Notes: generated by a model not told the origin, from the letters alone. Shown: positions 1-10,915, counted from the stretch's first letter. The stretch is DNA of 64,000 bases from Roseovarius sp. ZX-A-9 (GCF_028369135.1 NZ_JAPWHW010000003.1:186001-250000), one strand, 5' to 3'. Numbers and translations are program-made.

Positions 1-1013
<1,013 letters not shown>

Positions 1014-1020
1014 GCACCGC

Positions 1021-1045
1021 AGGGTGGGCATCCTGCCCACTCCCT
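1021..1045. repeat. REP-like GGGTGGGC palindrome after sucC
   Basis: AGGG-TGGGCA and TGCCCA-ct-CCCT form an imperfect hairpin 5 bases after the sucC stop. Similar GC palindromes built on GGGYGGGC/GCCCRCCC lie at 8803-8856 and 44990-45042, so this is probably one copy of a dispersed intergenic repeat. It lacks a T-run and is a weak terminator candidate. Confidence 0.5.
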
Positions 1046-1076
1046 CGCCAAGGTTTCGAGTACAGGTGAGCAAATC

Positions 1077-1622
1077 ATGTTCCGATATCTTTCTCTCGCA
1101 TTATCCACGCTCCTTGTCGCGCCGTTGCCGGCAGAGGCGCAGGATCTTGAAGAGCTGCCCTACGTGATGCTTCTTGAGGAACTCACAAACCAGCTACGCG
1201 CTGAAGATCCGGCACTGCGGGTGCAAGGCGGGCTTGCCGCCTGCCTGGGCACCTTCGAGGCACCAACCGAGCCCGACCAGACCGCGAGCGTCTTCGAGTT
1301 CATGGAGTGGAACGCGGGCGGCACCTATGGCGGCTTGGTCGAATTTGACTATCTGGATTCCATGGCAACTGTCGCTGATGACGGCGCTTTTTGCGAAATC
1401 TCCGACATGACCCTTTCGCAAACCGAAGCGGCCGAGGTCGTATTCTCGACCTTTGCCGAGATGGGCGCAAAGCCATGGCCCCAAAGCCAGACCGAAGCGG
1501 GCTGCACGGCCTTCACCTCGCCTGCGGGCCGTGTGATCGTGATCACGAGCGCGGGGCAGGATCCGATCTGCGGCGATACCCCCGACAGCGCGATCCGCGT
1601 CTGGAATCAGGAGGCTCAGTAA
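1077..1622 (+). CDS. Secreted hypothetical protein, 181 aa
   Basis: I do not recognise a family. The N-terminus (basic MFRY, hydrophobic stretch, then PLPAEAQD) is a clear Sec signal peptide with probable cleavage after AEA near residue 21, so the mature protein should be periplasmic. Four cysteines in the mature part (LAACLG, AFCEIS, AGCTAF, PICGD) could form two disulfides. The ATG at 1077 follows an AGGTGAG ribosome-binding site. The gene lies between sucC and a small lipoprotein gene and probably shares the suc transcript. Nothing in the sequence ties it to the TCA cycle. Confidence 0.8.
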   Translation: MFRYLSLALSTLLVAPLPAEAQDLEELPYVMLLEELTNQLRAEDPALRVQGGLAACLGTFEAPTEPDQTASVFEFMEWNAGGTYGGLVEFDYLDSMATVADDGAFCEISDMTLSQTEAAEVVFSTFAEMGAKPWPQSQTEAGCTAFTSPAGRVIVITSAGQDPICGDTPDSAIRVWNQEAQ

Positions 1623-1720
1623 ATGCGGCAAACCGATCCCTTCAACGCGGCCCCGACCGGTGCCTTTCCGGCACGCCGCACGCGAACGGCCTTCCGGCCG
1701 ACCAACGAAGGGAAAACCCT

Positions 1721-2143
1721 ATGAAACATGTCGCGACCAGGGCTGGTACCATTGCGCTGCTGGCGTTTGGTCTCTCTGGTTGCGGCTGGTACCGCACCGA
1801 TCTGCCGGTGCGCACCACGCCGCAGACCGAACCGCATGTGACCTACGCCACCTCCGGTGCCACGCCCCGGCGGATGACGGCGGGCACGCCTGACGCGGCA
1901 ACTTTGGCCCGCGCGATCTGCGGTGCGCCCAGCGCCGCGACGGCAGAACAGGCCGCCATCGCATCGGGCCGCTTCCATCCACCCGCCACCACGAACCCCG
2001 ATGCCAATGGCGCACATAGCACACTCTTCAACGACGGGGCCGGCACCGCCGTGATGATCACCACCGCGCCGGATGGCTACCAATGCACCTGGTCTGACAA
2101 CTCGGGCACATCGACATGGCAGGGTGGCGCGCCCGCCACCTGA
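1721..2143 (+). CDS. Small lipoprotein, 140 aa
   Basis: Hypothetical outer-membrane or periplasmic lipoprotein. The first 20 residues form a type II signal peptide and the lipobox is LSGC with the acylated cysteine at residue 21. The mature region is rich in Thr, Ala and Pro, with two later cysteines (AICGAPS, YQCTWSD) that may pair. The ATG at 1721 has a purine-rich AAGGGAA just upstream; an open frame extends further 5' but only from here does a signal peptide appear. It ends 60 bases before sucD. I recognise no domain. Confidence 0.75.
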   Translation: MKHVATRAGTIALLAFGLSGCGWYRTDLPVRTTPQTEPHVTYATSGATPRRMTAGTPDAATLARAICGAPSAATAEQAAIASGRFHPPATTNPDANGAHSTLFNDGAGTAVMITTAPDGYQCTWSDNSGTSTWQGGAPAT

Positions 2144-2203
2144 TCCGACGCCACGCAATTGATTAAAAAGGGGCCGCAAGGCCCGCAAGGAGACAGAAAC
2201 AAG

Positions 2204-3085
2204 ATGGCAGTCCTCATAGACGAAACCACCCGCGTGATTTGCCAGGGCCTCACCGGCTCTCAGGGCACGTTCCACACCGAACAGGCCATCGCCTATGGCA
2301 CGAAGATGGTCGGCGGCGTGACACCCGGCAAGGGCGGTCAGACGCACCTTGACCTGCCGGTCTTCAACTCGGTGCACGAGGCGCGGCATGCGACTCAGGC
2401 CAACGCGAGCGTGATCTACGTCCCGCCCCCCTTTGCAGCCGACTCGATCCTCGAAGCGATTGATGCCGAAATGGAAGTCATCATCTGCATCACCGAAGGT
2501 ATCCCGGTGCTCGACATGATGCGCGTCAAACGCGCGCTCGAAGGCTCCAAGAGCCGCCTTGTCGGCCCCAACTGCCCCGGTGTGATCACACCGGACGCCT
2601 GCAAGATCGGCATCATGCCCGGCCACATCCACAAGCGCGGCTCTTGCGGCGTTCTCAGCCGCTCGGGCACGCTGACCTACGAGGCGGTCAAGCAGACCAC
2701 CGATCTGGGTCTGGGCCAGTCCACCGCCGTGGGCATCGGCGGCGACCCGATCAAGGGAACCGAACATATCGACGTGCTGGAATGGTTCCTGGCCGATGAC
2801 GAAACGCAATCGATCATCATGATCGGCGAAATCGGCGGCTCGGCCGAGGAAGAAGCGGCACAGTTCCTGATCGACGAGAAGAAGAAAGGCCGCTGGAAGC
2901 CCACCGCAGGCTTCATCGCAGGGCGCACCGCCCCTCCGGGCCGCCGCATGGGCCACGCCGGCGCGATCGTCGCGGGCGGCAAAGGCGGCGCCGAGGACAA
3001 GATCGAAGCAATGCGCGCCGCCGGCATCGTTGTCGCCGACAGCCCCGCCGGTCTGGGCGAGGCCGTGATGAAGGCCATCGGTTGA
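2204..3085 (+). CDS. sucD: Succinyl-CoA synthetase, alpha subunit
   Basis: Alpha subunit (293 aa) of succinyl-CoA synthetase, carrying the CoA-binding Rossmann domain and the active-site histidine that is phosphorylated during catalysis. Seen: the N-terminal CoA-binding stretch with [19 protein letters not shown] in the middle, and the phospho-histidine loop [12 protein letters not shown] near residue 250. The start is the ATG at 2204, preceded by AAGGAGA at 2188-2194; an in-frame TTG at 2159 is not credible. The stop overlaps the ATG of the next gene (TGATG). Confidence 0.97.
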   Translation: MAVLIDETTRVICQGLTGSQGTFHTEQAIAYGTKMVGGVTPGKGGQTHLDLPVFNSVHEARHATQANASVIYVPPPFAADSILEAIDAEMEVIICITEGIPVLDMMRVKRALEGSKSRLVGPNCPGVITPDACKIGIMPGHIHKRGSCGVLSRSGTLTYEAVKQTTDLGLGQSTAVGIGGDPIKGTEHIDVLEWFLADDETQSIIMIGEIGGSAEEEAAQFLIDEKKKGRWKPTAGFIAGRTAPPGRRMGHAGAIVAGGKGGAEDKIEAMRAAGIVVADSPAGLGEAVMKAIG

Positions 3086-3744
3086 TGCGGGCGGTTGGAC
3101 ATCTCGGTCGGGCATCTGCCCGGCATCTGCGCGGTGGCGTGCGGCTGGCGGTGCTCGCCTGCCTGCTCGCCACCCCGCTGCACGCTGGCTCCATGGCCCG
3201 CGTGGCCGAGATATGCAGCGATCCGATGACCACCGGCCCGCAGAAAGCCGTCGTTCTGGCGGCCGATGGCTGGGCACGGCAGGACAAAAGCAGCCTGCCT
3301 GCCGTCACTGCCATCGCCAATGCCCATATCGCCAGCTTCACCACCGGCATGCCCGACTGGGAAAGCCGCTATCGCGCGATCCCGCAACTGGCCGGCAATT
3401 TCATCCAGATGATCGACGACGGCTCTGTCGTTCTCTGGATCAAGGACAACGCCTATCTTGTCGTCTCGGTCCAGCAGACACCTGAAGGTGGCGAACATCT
3501 GGGCTGCTATTTTGCCGCGCCCGCAGACCCCGGAACGCTCGACATCATGGCGCGCTACGGCCCCCCCGAGGAAGTGCCGGACCAGCGCCTGACCATCACC
3601 CGCTTTGACGAGACAGCGATGGTGATGGACCCGGAACGCAGCTACCGGATGTTCAGTATTTTCAGCCGCCACTACAGCTACCCCGAATTCACCCATCCCG
3701 ACGGCTACCGTCTGGAACGTATCGAACAGCCGCAGCTGGAATAG
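3085..3744 (+). CDS. Secreted hypothetical protein, 219 aa
   Basis: No family recognised. The N-terminus is long and arginine-rich, then hydrophobic (LAVLACLLATPLHAGS), which reads as a Sec signal peptide cleaved near residue 35, so a periplasmic location is expected. Two cysteines (EICSDP, LGCYFA) could form one disulfide. The ATG overlaps the sucD stop by one base (TGATG), so the gene is translationally coupled to sucD. A roseobacter-type conserved periplasmic protein is plausible, but nothing here gives a function. Confidence 0.8.
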   Translation: MRAVGHLGRASARHLRGGVRLAVLACLLATPLHAGSMARVAEICSDPMTTGPQKAVVLAADGWARQDKSSLPAVTAIANAHIASFTTGMPDWESRYRAIPQLAGNFIQMIDDGSVVLWIKDNAYLVVSVQQTPEGGEHLGCYFAAPADPGTLDIMARYGPPEEVPDQRLTITRFDETAMVMDPERSYRMFSIFSRHYSYPEFTHPDGYRLERIEQPQLE

Positions 3745-3775
3745 CGCCGCGCCACCATAGAAAGGATGTATCGAC

Positions 3776-4228
3776 ATGACCCTGACCGACGCCGTCAAAA
3801 CCTGCCTGACCAAGAAATACGCGACGTTCACGGGGCGAGCCTGCCGGTCCGAATACTGGTGGTTCGTTCTGGCCTACGTGATCGTCGGCATCGTGATATC
3901 CCTTCTGGGCAACATTCTCAGCCTGCTTTACTTCGTGGCGCTGATCGTGCCTGCCCTGGCGGTCGGTTTCCGGCGCCTGCAGGACACCGGGCGCCCCGGC
4001 TGGTACATCCTGATCCCCACCGCGACCGGCCTCTTGTTGCGGCTTCTGACACCGACCCCCCCGATGATGGCAGACGGTCACATGACCGAAATGCCGGACA
4101 TGGGCAGCATGGGCCTGCTGGCCCTGCTGAGCCTGGTACAACTGGCTCTGGCGGTGATCTTCATCTGGTGGCTCACCCGCCCGTCACAACCCGAAACCAA
4201 CGCCTATGGTCCGCCGCCCGCCGCCTAG
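3776..4228 (+). CDS. DUF805 family inner-membrane protein, 150 aa
   Basis: Matches the DUF805 pattern: an N-terminal cytoplasmic stretch with F-x-GRACRSEYWWF, then hydrophobic helices, a conserved R-L-Q-D-T-G-R-P-G-W loop between helices, and a final helix ending in a polar Pro-rich tail. Family members (for example E. coli YhaH) are small membrane proteins of unknown function. Three to four membrane segments are visible at about residues 27-65, 78-90 and 110-135. It is the last of four envelope genes mixed into the suc cluster and lies 66 bases before sucA. Confidence 0.85.
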   Translation: MTLTDAVKTCLTKKYATFTGRACRSEYWWFVLAYVIVGIVISLLGNILSLLYFVALIVPALAVGFRRLQDTGRPGWYILIPTATGLLLRLLTPTPPMMADGHMTEMPDMGSMGLLALLSLVQLALAVIFIWWLTRPSQPETNAYGPPPAA

Positions 4229-4294
4229 CTGCACGGCCAGACATATCAACCCCATGCTACTTACTGAGGGGCGCGCCCCGCACGAGGTAAACCA

Positions 4295-7255
4295 ATGACC
4301 GACCATTCTCCCAATGACCAGTTCCACGCCTCCAGCTTCATGCAGGGGCACAACGCCGAATATCTCGAACAGCTCTATGCGCGTTACGCCAACGATCCCA
4401 ACGCGGTTGACGAGGCCTGGCAGGCGTTCTTTTCGCAGCTCGGCGATTCCGAAGTCGAGGTCAAGAAAGAGGCCAGCGGCCCGTCCTGGGCGCGGCCCGA
4501 CTGGCCGCCCGTCCCCAACGATGATCTGACTTCGGCCCTGACCGGCGAATGGCCCGACGAGCCCGCCCCGCGCGAGGTCGGCCAGAAGATCTCCGCCAAG
4601 GCCAAAGCTGAGGGCGTCGAGATCAGCGACGAGGTGATCCAGCGCGCCGTGCTCGATTCCGTGCGCGCGCTGATGCTGATCCGCGCCTACCGCATCCGTG
4701 GCCACCTGATCGCCGATCTCGACCCGCTCGGCCTGCGCGATCAACCCTACCGGCCGGAGCTCGACCCGAAATCCTACGGCTTCACCGAAACCGACATGGA
4801 TCGCCCGATCTTCATCGACAATGTTCTGGGCCTTCAGATCGCATCCGTGCGCGAGATCCTCGACATCGTGCGCCGCACCTATTGCGGCACCTTCGCGCTG
4901 CAATACATGCATATTTCCAACCCTGACGAGGCCAACTGGCTCAAGGAGCGGATCGAAGGCTACGGCAAGGAAATCTCCTTCACCCGCGAGGGCCGGAAGG
5001 CGATCCTGAAAAAGATGGTCGAGGCCGAGGGGCTCGAGAAATACCTGCACGTCAAATACATGGGCACCAAGCGCTTCGGCCTTGATGGCGGCGAGAGCCT
5101 GATCCCCGCGATGGAGCAGATCATCAAGCGCGGCGGCCAGCTCGGGGTGCAGGACATCATCATCGGCATGCCGCATCGCGGCCGCCTGTCAGTGCTGGCC
5201 AACGTGATGGGCAAACCCTATCGCGCCATCTTCAACGAATTTCAGGGCGGCAGCTTCAAACCCGAGGACGTAGATGGCTCTGGCGATGTGAAATACCATC
5301 TCGGCGCGTCGTCAGACCGCGAGTTCGACGGCAACAAGGTCCATCTCAGCCTCACCGCCAACCCCAGCCACCTCGAAGCCGTGAACCCGGTGGTTCTGGG
5401 CAAGGCACGCGCCAAGCAGGACCAGCTGAACGATACCGACCGGACCAAGGTGCTGCCGGTGCTGCTGCACGGCGATGCGGCCTTTGCCGGACAGGGCGTC
5501 GTGGCCGAATGCTTTGGCCTATCCGGGCTCAAGGGGCACAGGACCGGCGGCACGATGCATATCGTGGTGAACAACCAGATCGGCTTTACCACAGCACCGC
5601 ATTTCTCGCGCTCCTCGCCTTATCCCACGGATATCGCGCTGATGGTCGAGGCCCCCATCTTCCACGTCAACGGCGATGATCCCGAGGCCGTCGTGCATGC
5701 CGCGCGCGTCGCCACCGAGTTCCGCCAGAAGTTCCACAAGGATGTCGTGCTCGACATCATCTGCTACCGCCGGTTTGGCCATAACGAGGGCGACGAGCCC
5801 ATGTTCACCAACCCGATCATGTACAAGAAGATCAAGAAGCAGAAGACGACGCTCAGCCTCTATACCGAGACTCTGGTCAAGGACGGGCTGATGCCCGAGG
5901 GCGAAATCGAGGACATGAAAGCCGCCTTCCAGGCCTATCTGGCCGACGAATTCGAGGCCGGGACCAACTACAAGCCGAACAAGGCCGACTGGCTCGACGG
6001 CAAATGGGCCCATCTCGACCGACACGACGACAATTACCAGCGCGGCCCGACAGCGATCAGCGAAGAGACCTACAACGATCTTGGCCGCGCCCTCACCACT
6101 GCGCCCGCTGACTTTCCGCTGCACAAAACAGTGCAGCGCCTGCTCGACGCCAAGGCCAAGATGTTCGAGACCGGCACCGGGTTCGACTGGGCCACGGCCG
6201 AGGCCCTGGCCTTCGGCTCACTGCTGACCGAAGGCTTTCCCGTACGTCTGTCCGGACAGGACAGCGCCCGCGGCACCTTCAGCCAGCGGCATTCGGCCCT
6301 GATCAATCAGGACACCGAAGAACGCTATTACCCGCTGAACAACATCCGCAAGGGGCAGGCGCGCTACGAAGTGATCGATTCGATGCTCAGCGAATATGCA
6401 GTGCTGGGCTTCGAATACGGCTACTCTCTGGCCGAGCCTAACGCACTTACCCTGTGGGAGGCGCAATTTGGCGATTTCGCCAACGGCGCGCAGATCATGT
6501 TCGATCAGTTCATCTCGTCGGGCGAGAGCAAATGGTTGCGCATGTCCGGCCTCGTCTGCCTGCTGCCGCATGGCTACGAGGGCCAGGGCCCCGAACACTC
6601 CTCGGCCCGTCTGGAACGGTTCCTGACCATGTGCGGACAGGACAACTGGATCGTCGCCAACTGCACGACCCCGGCCAACTACTTCCACATCCTGCGCCGC
6701 CAGTTGCACCGCACCTTCCGCAAGCCGCTGATCCTGATGACGCCCAAATCGCTCTTGCGCCACAAGCTCGCGGTGTCCAAGGCCGAGGAATTCATCACCG
6801 GGTCAAGCTTCCACCGCGTGTTGTGGGACGATGCGCAATATGGCAACTCCGAAACCGAACTGGCGCCCGACGACAAGATCAAGCGCGTCGTCATGTGCTC
6901 GGGCAAGGTCTATTTCGACCTGCTCGAAGAGCGCGACGCCCGCGGGATCGACGATGTCTACCTCATGCGGTTCGAACAGTTCTATCCCTTCCCGGCGCAA
7001 TCCGCGGTGAAGGAACTGGAGCGGTTCAAGAACGCCGAAATGGTCTGGTGCCAGGAAGAGCCGAAAAACCAGGGCGCATGGTCGTTCATCGAACCGAACA
7101 TCGAATGGGTTCTCCAGCGCATCGGCGCCCGGATCACCCGCCCCGAATATGCCGGCCGTCCGGCCGCCGCCTCGCCCGCCACGGGCCTGGCGTCTCAGCA
7201 CAAAGCACAACAATCCGCGCTGGTCGACGCAGCGCTGACGATCGAAGGGAAATAA
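4295..7255 (+). CDS. sucA: 2-oxoglutarate dehydrogenase E1 component
   Basis: Thiamine-diphosphate-dependent decarboxylase of the 2-oxoglutarate dehydrogenase complex; it passes the succinyl group to the lipoyl arms of SucB. At 986 aa it is of normal length. Seen in order: the N-terminal E1o-specific segment (SFMQGHNAEYLEQLY), GMPHRGRLSVLANV near residue 290, the ThDP/Mg site HGDAAFAGQG with VVNNQIGFTT from about residue 391, and the transketolase-like pyrimidine-binding region with SQRHSALINQ and LLPHGYEGQGPEHSS. The ATG at 4295 follows a GAGGT site. sucB starts only 3 bases after its stop, so the two are cotranscribed. Confidence 0.98.
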   Translation: MTDHSPNDQFHASSFMQGHNAEYLEQLYARYANDPNAVDEAWQAFFSQLGDSEVEVKKEASGPSWARPDWPPVPNDDLTSALTGEWPDEPAPREVGQKISAKAKAEGVEISDEVIQRAVLDSVRALMLIRAYRIRGHLIADLDPLGLRDQPYRPELDPKSYGFTETDMDRPIFIDNVLGLQIASVREILDIVRRTYCGTFALQYMHISNPDEANWLKERIEGYGKEISFTREGRKAILKKMVEAEGLEKYLHVKYMGTKRFGLDGGESLIPAMEQIIKRGGQLGVQDIIIGMPHRGRLSVLANVMGKPYRAIFNEFQGGSFKPEDVDGSGDVKYHLGASSDREFDGNKVHLSLTANPSHLEAVNPVVLGKARAKQDQLNDTDRTKVLPVLLHGDAAFAGQGVVAECFGLSGLKGHRTGGTMHIVVNNQIGFTTAPHFSRSSPYPTDIALMVEAPIFHVNGDDPEAVVHAARVATEFRQKFHKDVVLDIICYRRFGHNEGDEPMFTNPIMYKKIKKQKTTLSLYTETLVKDGLMPEGEIEDMKAAFQAYLADEFEAGTNYKPNKADWLDGKWAHLDRHDDNYQRGPTAISEETYNDLGRALTTAPADFPLHKTVQRLLDAKAKMFETGTGFDWATAEALAFGSLLTEGFPVRLSGQDSARGTFSQRHSALINQDTEERYYPLNNIRKGQARYEVIDSMLSEYAVLGFEYGYSLAEPNALTLWEAQFGDFANGAQIMFDQFISSGESKWLRMSGLVCLLPHGYEGQGPEHSSARLERFLTMCGQDNWIVANCTTPANYFHILRRQLHRTFRKPLILMTPKSLLRHKLAVSKAEEFITGSSFHRVLWDDAQYGNSETELAPDDKIKRVVMCSGKVYFDLLEERDARGIDDVYLMRFEQFYPFPAQSAVKELERFKNAEMVWCQEEPKNQGAWSFIEPNIEWVLQRIGARITRPEYAGRPAAASPATGLASQHKAQQSALVDAALTIEGK

Positions 7256-7258
7256 ACC

Positions 7259-8797
7259 ATGACCACCGAAGTCCGCGTGCCCACCTTGGGCGAATCCGTG
7301 ACCGAAGCCACCGTTGCCACCTGGTTCAAGAAACCCGGTGATGCGGTGCAGGTCGATGAAATGCTCTGCGAACTGGAAACCGACAAGGTCACGGTAGAAG
7401 TGCCCGCCCCCGCCGCCGGCACAATGGGCGAGATCGTCGCCGCCGAAGGCGACACCGTCGGCGTCAACGCCCTGCTTGCCACGATCGAGGCAGGCGCCGG
7501 CGCCCAGACCAGCGCCAAAGCAGACGCTCCTGCCAAAGCCGCCAAAGAGAGTTCAAACGACAGCAGCGGCGGCAACGTCGATGTGATGGTCCCCACCTTG
7601 GGCGAGAGCGTGACCGAGGCGACCGTCAGCACCTGGTTCAAGAAGGTCGGCGACAACGTCAGCCAGGACGAAATGCTGTGCGAGCTGGAAACCGACAAGG
7701 TCTCGGTCGAAGTGCCCGCCCCCGCCGCCGGCACCCTGACCGAGATCCTCGCGCAGGAAGGCGAGACCGTGCAGGCCAACGGCAAGCTGGCGGTGCTCTC
7801 GGGCGCGGCCGACGGTGCGGTGGAACCCGCCCAACGCCCCGCAGCCGAAACCGCCTCTTCGGGCGATGCCAAAACCGCTGAACCCCGCAAGGGCGAGGAT
7901 GCACCATCAGCCAAGAAGGCGATGGCCGAGGCCGGGCTCAACCCCGATCAGGTCAAGGGCACCGGCAGGGATGGCCGCGTCATGAAAGACGATGTCGCCC
8001 GCGCCGTTGCCGCCGGAGCCACGGCCTCGGCTGCCACGACAGCCGCACCTGCCGCCCCCGCTGCAACCCCGCGCGCCCCCGTCCCCGCCGAGGACGCCGC
8101 ACGCGAGGAACGGGTCAAGATGACGCGCCTGCGCCAGACCATCGCGCGCCGCCTCAAGGACAGCCAGAACACCGCCGCCATGCTGACCACCTATAACGAG
8201 GTGGACATGACCGCGGTGATGGAACTGCGTAACGAGTACAAGGAAGAGTTCGTCAAGAAACACGGCGTGAAACTGGGCTTCATGTCCTTCTTCACCAAGG
8301 CCTGCTGCCACGCCCTGCGCGAGGTGCCAGAGGTCAATGCCGAGATCGACGGCACCGATATCGTCTACAAGAACTTCGTGCATATGGGCATCGCGGCGGG
8401 CACGCCCACGGGCCTCGTTGTGCCGGTGATCCGCGACGCAGACTCGATGAGCTTTGCCACGATCGAAAAGGCCATCGCCGAAAAAGGTGCCCGCGCCCGT
8501 GATGGCAAGCTGAGCATGGCCGAAATGCAGGGCGGCACCTTCACCATCTCCAATGGCGGCGTCTACGGCTCGCTGATGTCCTCACCGATCCTGAACCCGC
8601 CACAATCGGGTATCCTTGGCATGCACAAGATCCAGGACCGCCCGATGGCCATCAACGGCGAAGTCGTCATCCGCCCGATGATGTATCTGGCCCTGTCCTA
8701 CGATCACCGCATCGTGGACGGTAAAGGCGCGGTCACGTTCCTCGTCCGCGTCAAGGAAGCGCTGGAAGACCCGCGCCGATTGCTGATGGATTTGTGA
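7259..8797 (+). CDS. sucB: 2-oxoglutarate dehydrogenase E2, dihydrolipoyl succinyltransferase, with two lipoyl domains
   Basis: Core of the 2-oxoglutarate dehydrogenase complex, 512 aa. It carries two N-terminal lipoyl domains, each with ELETDKV; the lipoylated lysines are K43 and K147. Ala/Pro-rich linkers lead to the peripheral-subunit-binding domain (about 215-250, ending [14 protein letters not shown]). The C-terminal catalytic domain ends with the DHRIVDG motif (His about 483, Asp about 487). E. coli SucB has a single lipoyl domain and about 405 residues, so this is the longer double-lipoyl form. It follows sucA by 3 bases. Confidence 0.97.
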   Translation: MTTEVRVPTLGESVTEATVATWFKKPGDAVQVDEMLCELETDKVTVEVPAPAAGTMGEIVAAEGDTVGVNALLATIEAGAGAQTSAKADAPAKAAKESSNDSSGGNVDVMVPTLGESVTEATVSTWFKKVGDNVSQDEMLCELETDKVSVEVPAPAAGTLTEILAQEGETVQANGKLAVLSGAADGAVEPAQRPAAETASSGDAKTAEPRKGEDAPSAKKAMAEAGLNPDQVKGTGRDGRVMKDDVARAVAAGATASAATTAAPAAPAATPRAPVPAEDAAREERVKMTRLRQTIARRLKDSQNTAAMLTTYNEVDMTAVMELRNEYKEEFVKKHGVKLGFMSFFTKACCHALREVPEVNAEIDGTDIVYKNFVHMGIAAGTPTGLVVPVIRDADSMSFATIEKAIAEKGARARDGKLSMAEMQGGTFTISNGGVYGSLMSSPILNPPQSGILGMHKIQDRPMAINGEVVIRPMMYLALSYDHRIVDGKGAVTFLVRVKEALEDPRRLLMDL

Positions 8798-8802
8798 TCG
8801 CT

Positions 8803-8856
8803 GCCGGGCTGAAGCCCGGCCTGCACGCACCGGTAGGGCGGGCGTCAGCCCGCCTT
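8803..8856. repeat. Two tandem GC palindromes after sucB
   Basis: GCCGGGCT-ga-AGCCCGGC (8803-8820) is followed by GGCGGGC-gtca-GCCCGCC (8837-8854). The second belongs to the same GGGYGGGC family as copies at 1021 and 44990. There is no T-run. They could stabilise the sucAB mRNA 3' end or act as a weak stop before the MAPEG gene. Confidence 0.55.
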
Positions 8857-8901
8857 GCTCGACCGCGGACCTGAAATCCGGTGCCATCGAAAGTGAAGAA
8901 A

Positions 8902-9291
8902 ATGACCCCCGAGCTCACAATCCTCACCCTCGCCGCCCTGCTTCAGGTGCTCCAGTTCGCGGCCTACTCGGTCACCGCCAACCGTCAGGTCGGCACCAAA
9001 ACCGCGCTCGGCCCCCGCGACACGCCGGTACAACTCACCGGCACGGCGGGTCGGCTGCAACGGGCGATGACCAACCATTTCGAGGGGCTGATCCTCTTCA
9101 CCATCGCCTGCACCGTGATCACCCTCAGCGATCAGTCCACGCCCTTCACCACGGCCTGCGCCTGGGTCTACCTGATCGCCCGCCTGCTCTACGTCCCCGC
9201 CTACGCCTTCGGCCTCTCGCCGTGGCGCTCCTTCATCTGGCTCATCGGTTTCGGCGCCACCGCGCTGATGCTGCTTGCGGCCCTTCTCTAA
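8902..9291 (+). CDS. MAPEG family membrane protein, 129 aa
   Basis: Four-helix integral membrane protein of the MAPEG superfamily (membrane-associated proteins in eicosanoid and glutathione metabolism). Supporting features: a first helix ending in ...QFAAYSVTANRQVG, the conserved loop with GRLQRAMTNHFEG at about residues 55-65, and later helices with YLIARLLYVPAY, a typical MAPEG R-x-x-Y stretch. I use the ATG at 8902; an in-frame GTG at 8881 would add seven residues. Bacterial members are mostly uncharacterised, so substrate is unknown. It lies between sucB and lpd with no functional link evident. Confidence 0.85.
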   Translation: MTPELTILTLAALLQVLQFAAYSVTANRQVGTKTALGPRDTPVQLTGTAGRLQRAMTNHFEGLILFTIACTVITLSDQSTPFTTACAWVYLIARLLYVPAYAFGLSPWRSFIWLIGFGATALMLLAALL

Positions 9292-9405
9292 ACGCTTCTT
9301 CGTTGCAAAAATTTTCATCTCTACCCGCAGCCAGAAGCGCTCCCGCCTGCCCCCCGGTTGACCCCGGTGGCAAATCGGGGTCAGCTTGGCTAAAGCAGAC
9401 CCCAC

Positions 9406-9445
9406 TGACGCAATACTGATGCAATACCGACGTGATACCGACGTC
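9406..9445 (+). repeat. 11-bp tandem repeat upstream of lpd
   Basis: Three successive 11-base units, TGACGCAATAC, TGATGCAATAC and CGACGTGATAC, followed by a partial fourth (CGACGTC), end 22 bases before the lpd ATG. The period is about one helical turn, so any protein bound to each unit would sit on the same DNA face. It could be an operator series or simple slippage. An inverted repeat, TGACCCC...GGGGTCA, lies just upstream at 9359-9383. Confidence 0.5.
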
Positions 9446-9467
9446 CAAAATCCAGAGGATTTCCAAA

Positions 9468-10856
9468 ATGGCTTCCTATGACGTGATCATCATCGGCGCT
9501 GGCCCCGGTGGCTATGTTGCCGCCATCCGCTGCGCGCAATTGGGGCTCAAGACCGCCTGCGTCGAGGGCCGCGAAACGCTGGGCGGCACCTGCCTCAACG
9601 TCGGCTGTATCCCGTCCAAGGCGCTTCTGCACGCCACCCACATGCTGCACGAGGCCGAGCATAATTTCGCCACCATGGGGCTCAAGGGCAAAAGCCCTTC
9701 GGTCGACTGGAAACAGATGCTGTCCTACAAGGACGACGTTGTCGGCCAGAACACCAAGGGCATAGAATTTCTGTTCAAAAAGAACAAGATAGACTGGCTC
9801 AAGGGCTGGGGTTCGATCCCCGAAGCGGGCAAGGTCAAGGTGGGCGACGAGGTCCACGAGGCGAAAAACATCATCATCGCCACAGGGTCAGAGCCCAGCA
9901 GCCTGCCCGGCGTCGAGGTCGACGAAAAGGTCGTCATCACCTCCACCGGCGCGCTGGAATTGGGCAAGGTGCCAAAGAAGATGGTGGTCATCGGCGCGGG
10001 CGTGATCGGCCTGGAAATGGGCAGCGTCTATGCGCGCCTCGGCACCGAGGTGACCGTGGTCGAGTTTCTCGATGCCATCACCCCCGGCATGGATCCCGAA
10101 GTGCAGCGCACCTTCCAACGTATGCTGAAAAAACAAGGGCTTAAATTCATCATGGGCGCCGCGGTGCAAAAGACCGAAGCGACCAAGACCAAGGCCAAGG
10201 TGCATTACAAGCTGCGCAAGGATGACAGCGAACATGTGCTGGATGCCGATGTCGTGCTGGTCGCCACCGGTCGCAAACCCTACACCGACGGGCTTGGCCT
10301 CAAGGAGTTGGGAATCGAGCCGAGCAAGCGCGGCCAGATCCCCGTGGATGAGCACTGGCAAACCTCCGTCAAGGGCATCTACGCCATCGGCGACGCCATC
10401 GAAGGCCCGATGCTGGCCCACAAGGCCGAGGACGAAGGCATGGCCTGCGCTGAGGTTCTGGCAGGCAAACATGGCCATGTGAATTACGGCGTCATCCCCG
10501 GCGTGATCTACACCCATCCCGAGGTCGCCAGCGTCGGCAAGACCGAAGCCGAACTGAAGGACGAGGGCCGCGCCTACAAGGTGGGCAAGTTTAGCTTCAT
10601 GGGGAATGCGCGGGCCAAGGCGGTCTTTGCCGGTGACGGATTCGTCAAACTGTTGGCCGACAAGGAAACCGACCGCATCTTGGGCTGCCACATCATCGGC
10701 CCCGGCGCCGGCGATCTGATCCACGAGGTCTGCGTCGCAATGGAATTTGGCGCCTCTGCCGAAGATCTGGCAATGACCTGCCACGCCCATCCGACCTACT
10801 CTGAGGCGGTGCGCGAGGCGGCACTGGCCTGCGGCGATGGGCCGATCCACGCCTGA
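9468..10856 (+). CDS. lpd: Dihydrolipoyl dehydrogenase (E3)
   Basis: Flavoprotein that re-oxidises dihydrolipoyl groups of the 2-oxoglutarate complex and passes electrons to NAD+. At 462 aa it has the family length. Seen: N-terminal FAD motif [10 protein letters not shown], redox-active disulfide [13 protein letters not shown] (two Cys five apart), NAD motif [11 protein letters not shown], second FAD motif ATGRKPYT...IYAIGDA, and the C-terminal base motif HAHPTYSEA. The ATG at 9468 follows AGAGGA at 9454-9459; an upstream in-frame start lies in the repeat region and is unlikely. It is separated from sucB by the MAPEG gene, so it may have its own promoter. Confidence 0.97.
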   Translation: MASYDVIIIGAGPGGYVAAIRCAQLGLKTACVEGRETLGGTCLNVGCIPSKALLHATHMLHEAEHNFATMGLKGKSPSVDWKQMLSYKDDVVGQNTKGIEFLFKKNKIDWLKGWGSIPEAGKVKVGDEVHEAKNIIIATGSEPSSLPGVEVDEKVVITSTGALELGKVPKKMVVIGAGVIGLEMGSVYARLGTEVTVVEFLDAITPGMDPEVQRTFQRMLKKQGLKFIMGAAVQKTEATKTKAKVHYKLRKDDSEHVLDADVVLVATGRKPYTDGLGLKELGIEPSKRGQIPVDEHWQTSVKGIYAIGDAIEGPMLAHKAEDEGMACAEVLAGKHGHVNYGVIPGVIYTHPEVASVGKTEAELKDEGRAYKVGKFSFMGNARAKAVFAGDGFVKLLADKETDRILGCHIIGPGAGDLIHEVCVAMEFGASAEDLAMTCHAHPTYSEAVREAALACGDGPIHA

Positions 10857-10915
10857 TTTAGCCATAGGGTTCCGGGTTGGCTTCACCTTCTGAACCGCCT
10901 GAAATTCGCGACACA

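Noticed and set aside
2159..2203. TTG start that would lengthen SucD by 15 residues
   Set aside because: The ATG at 2204 has a strong AAGGAGA site and gives the conserved family N-terminus.
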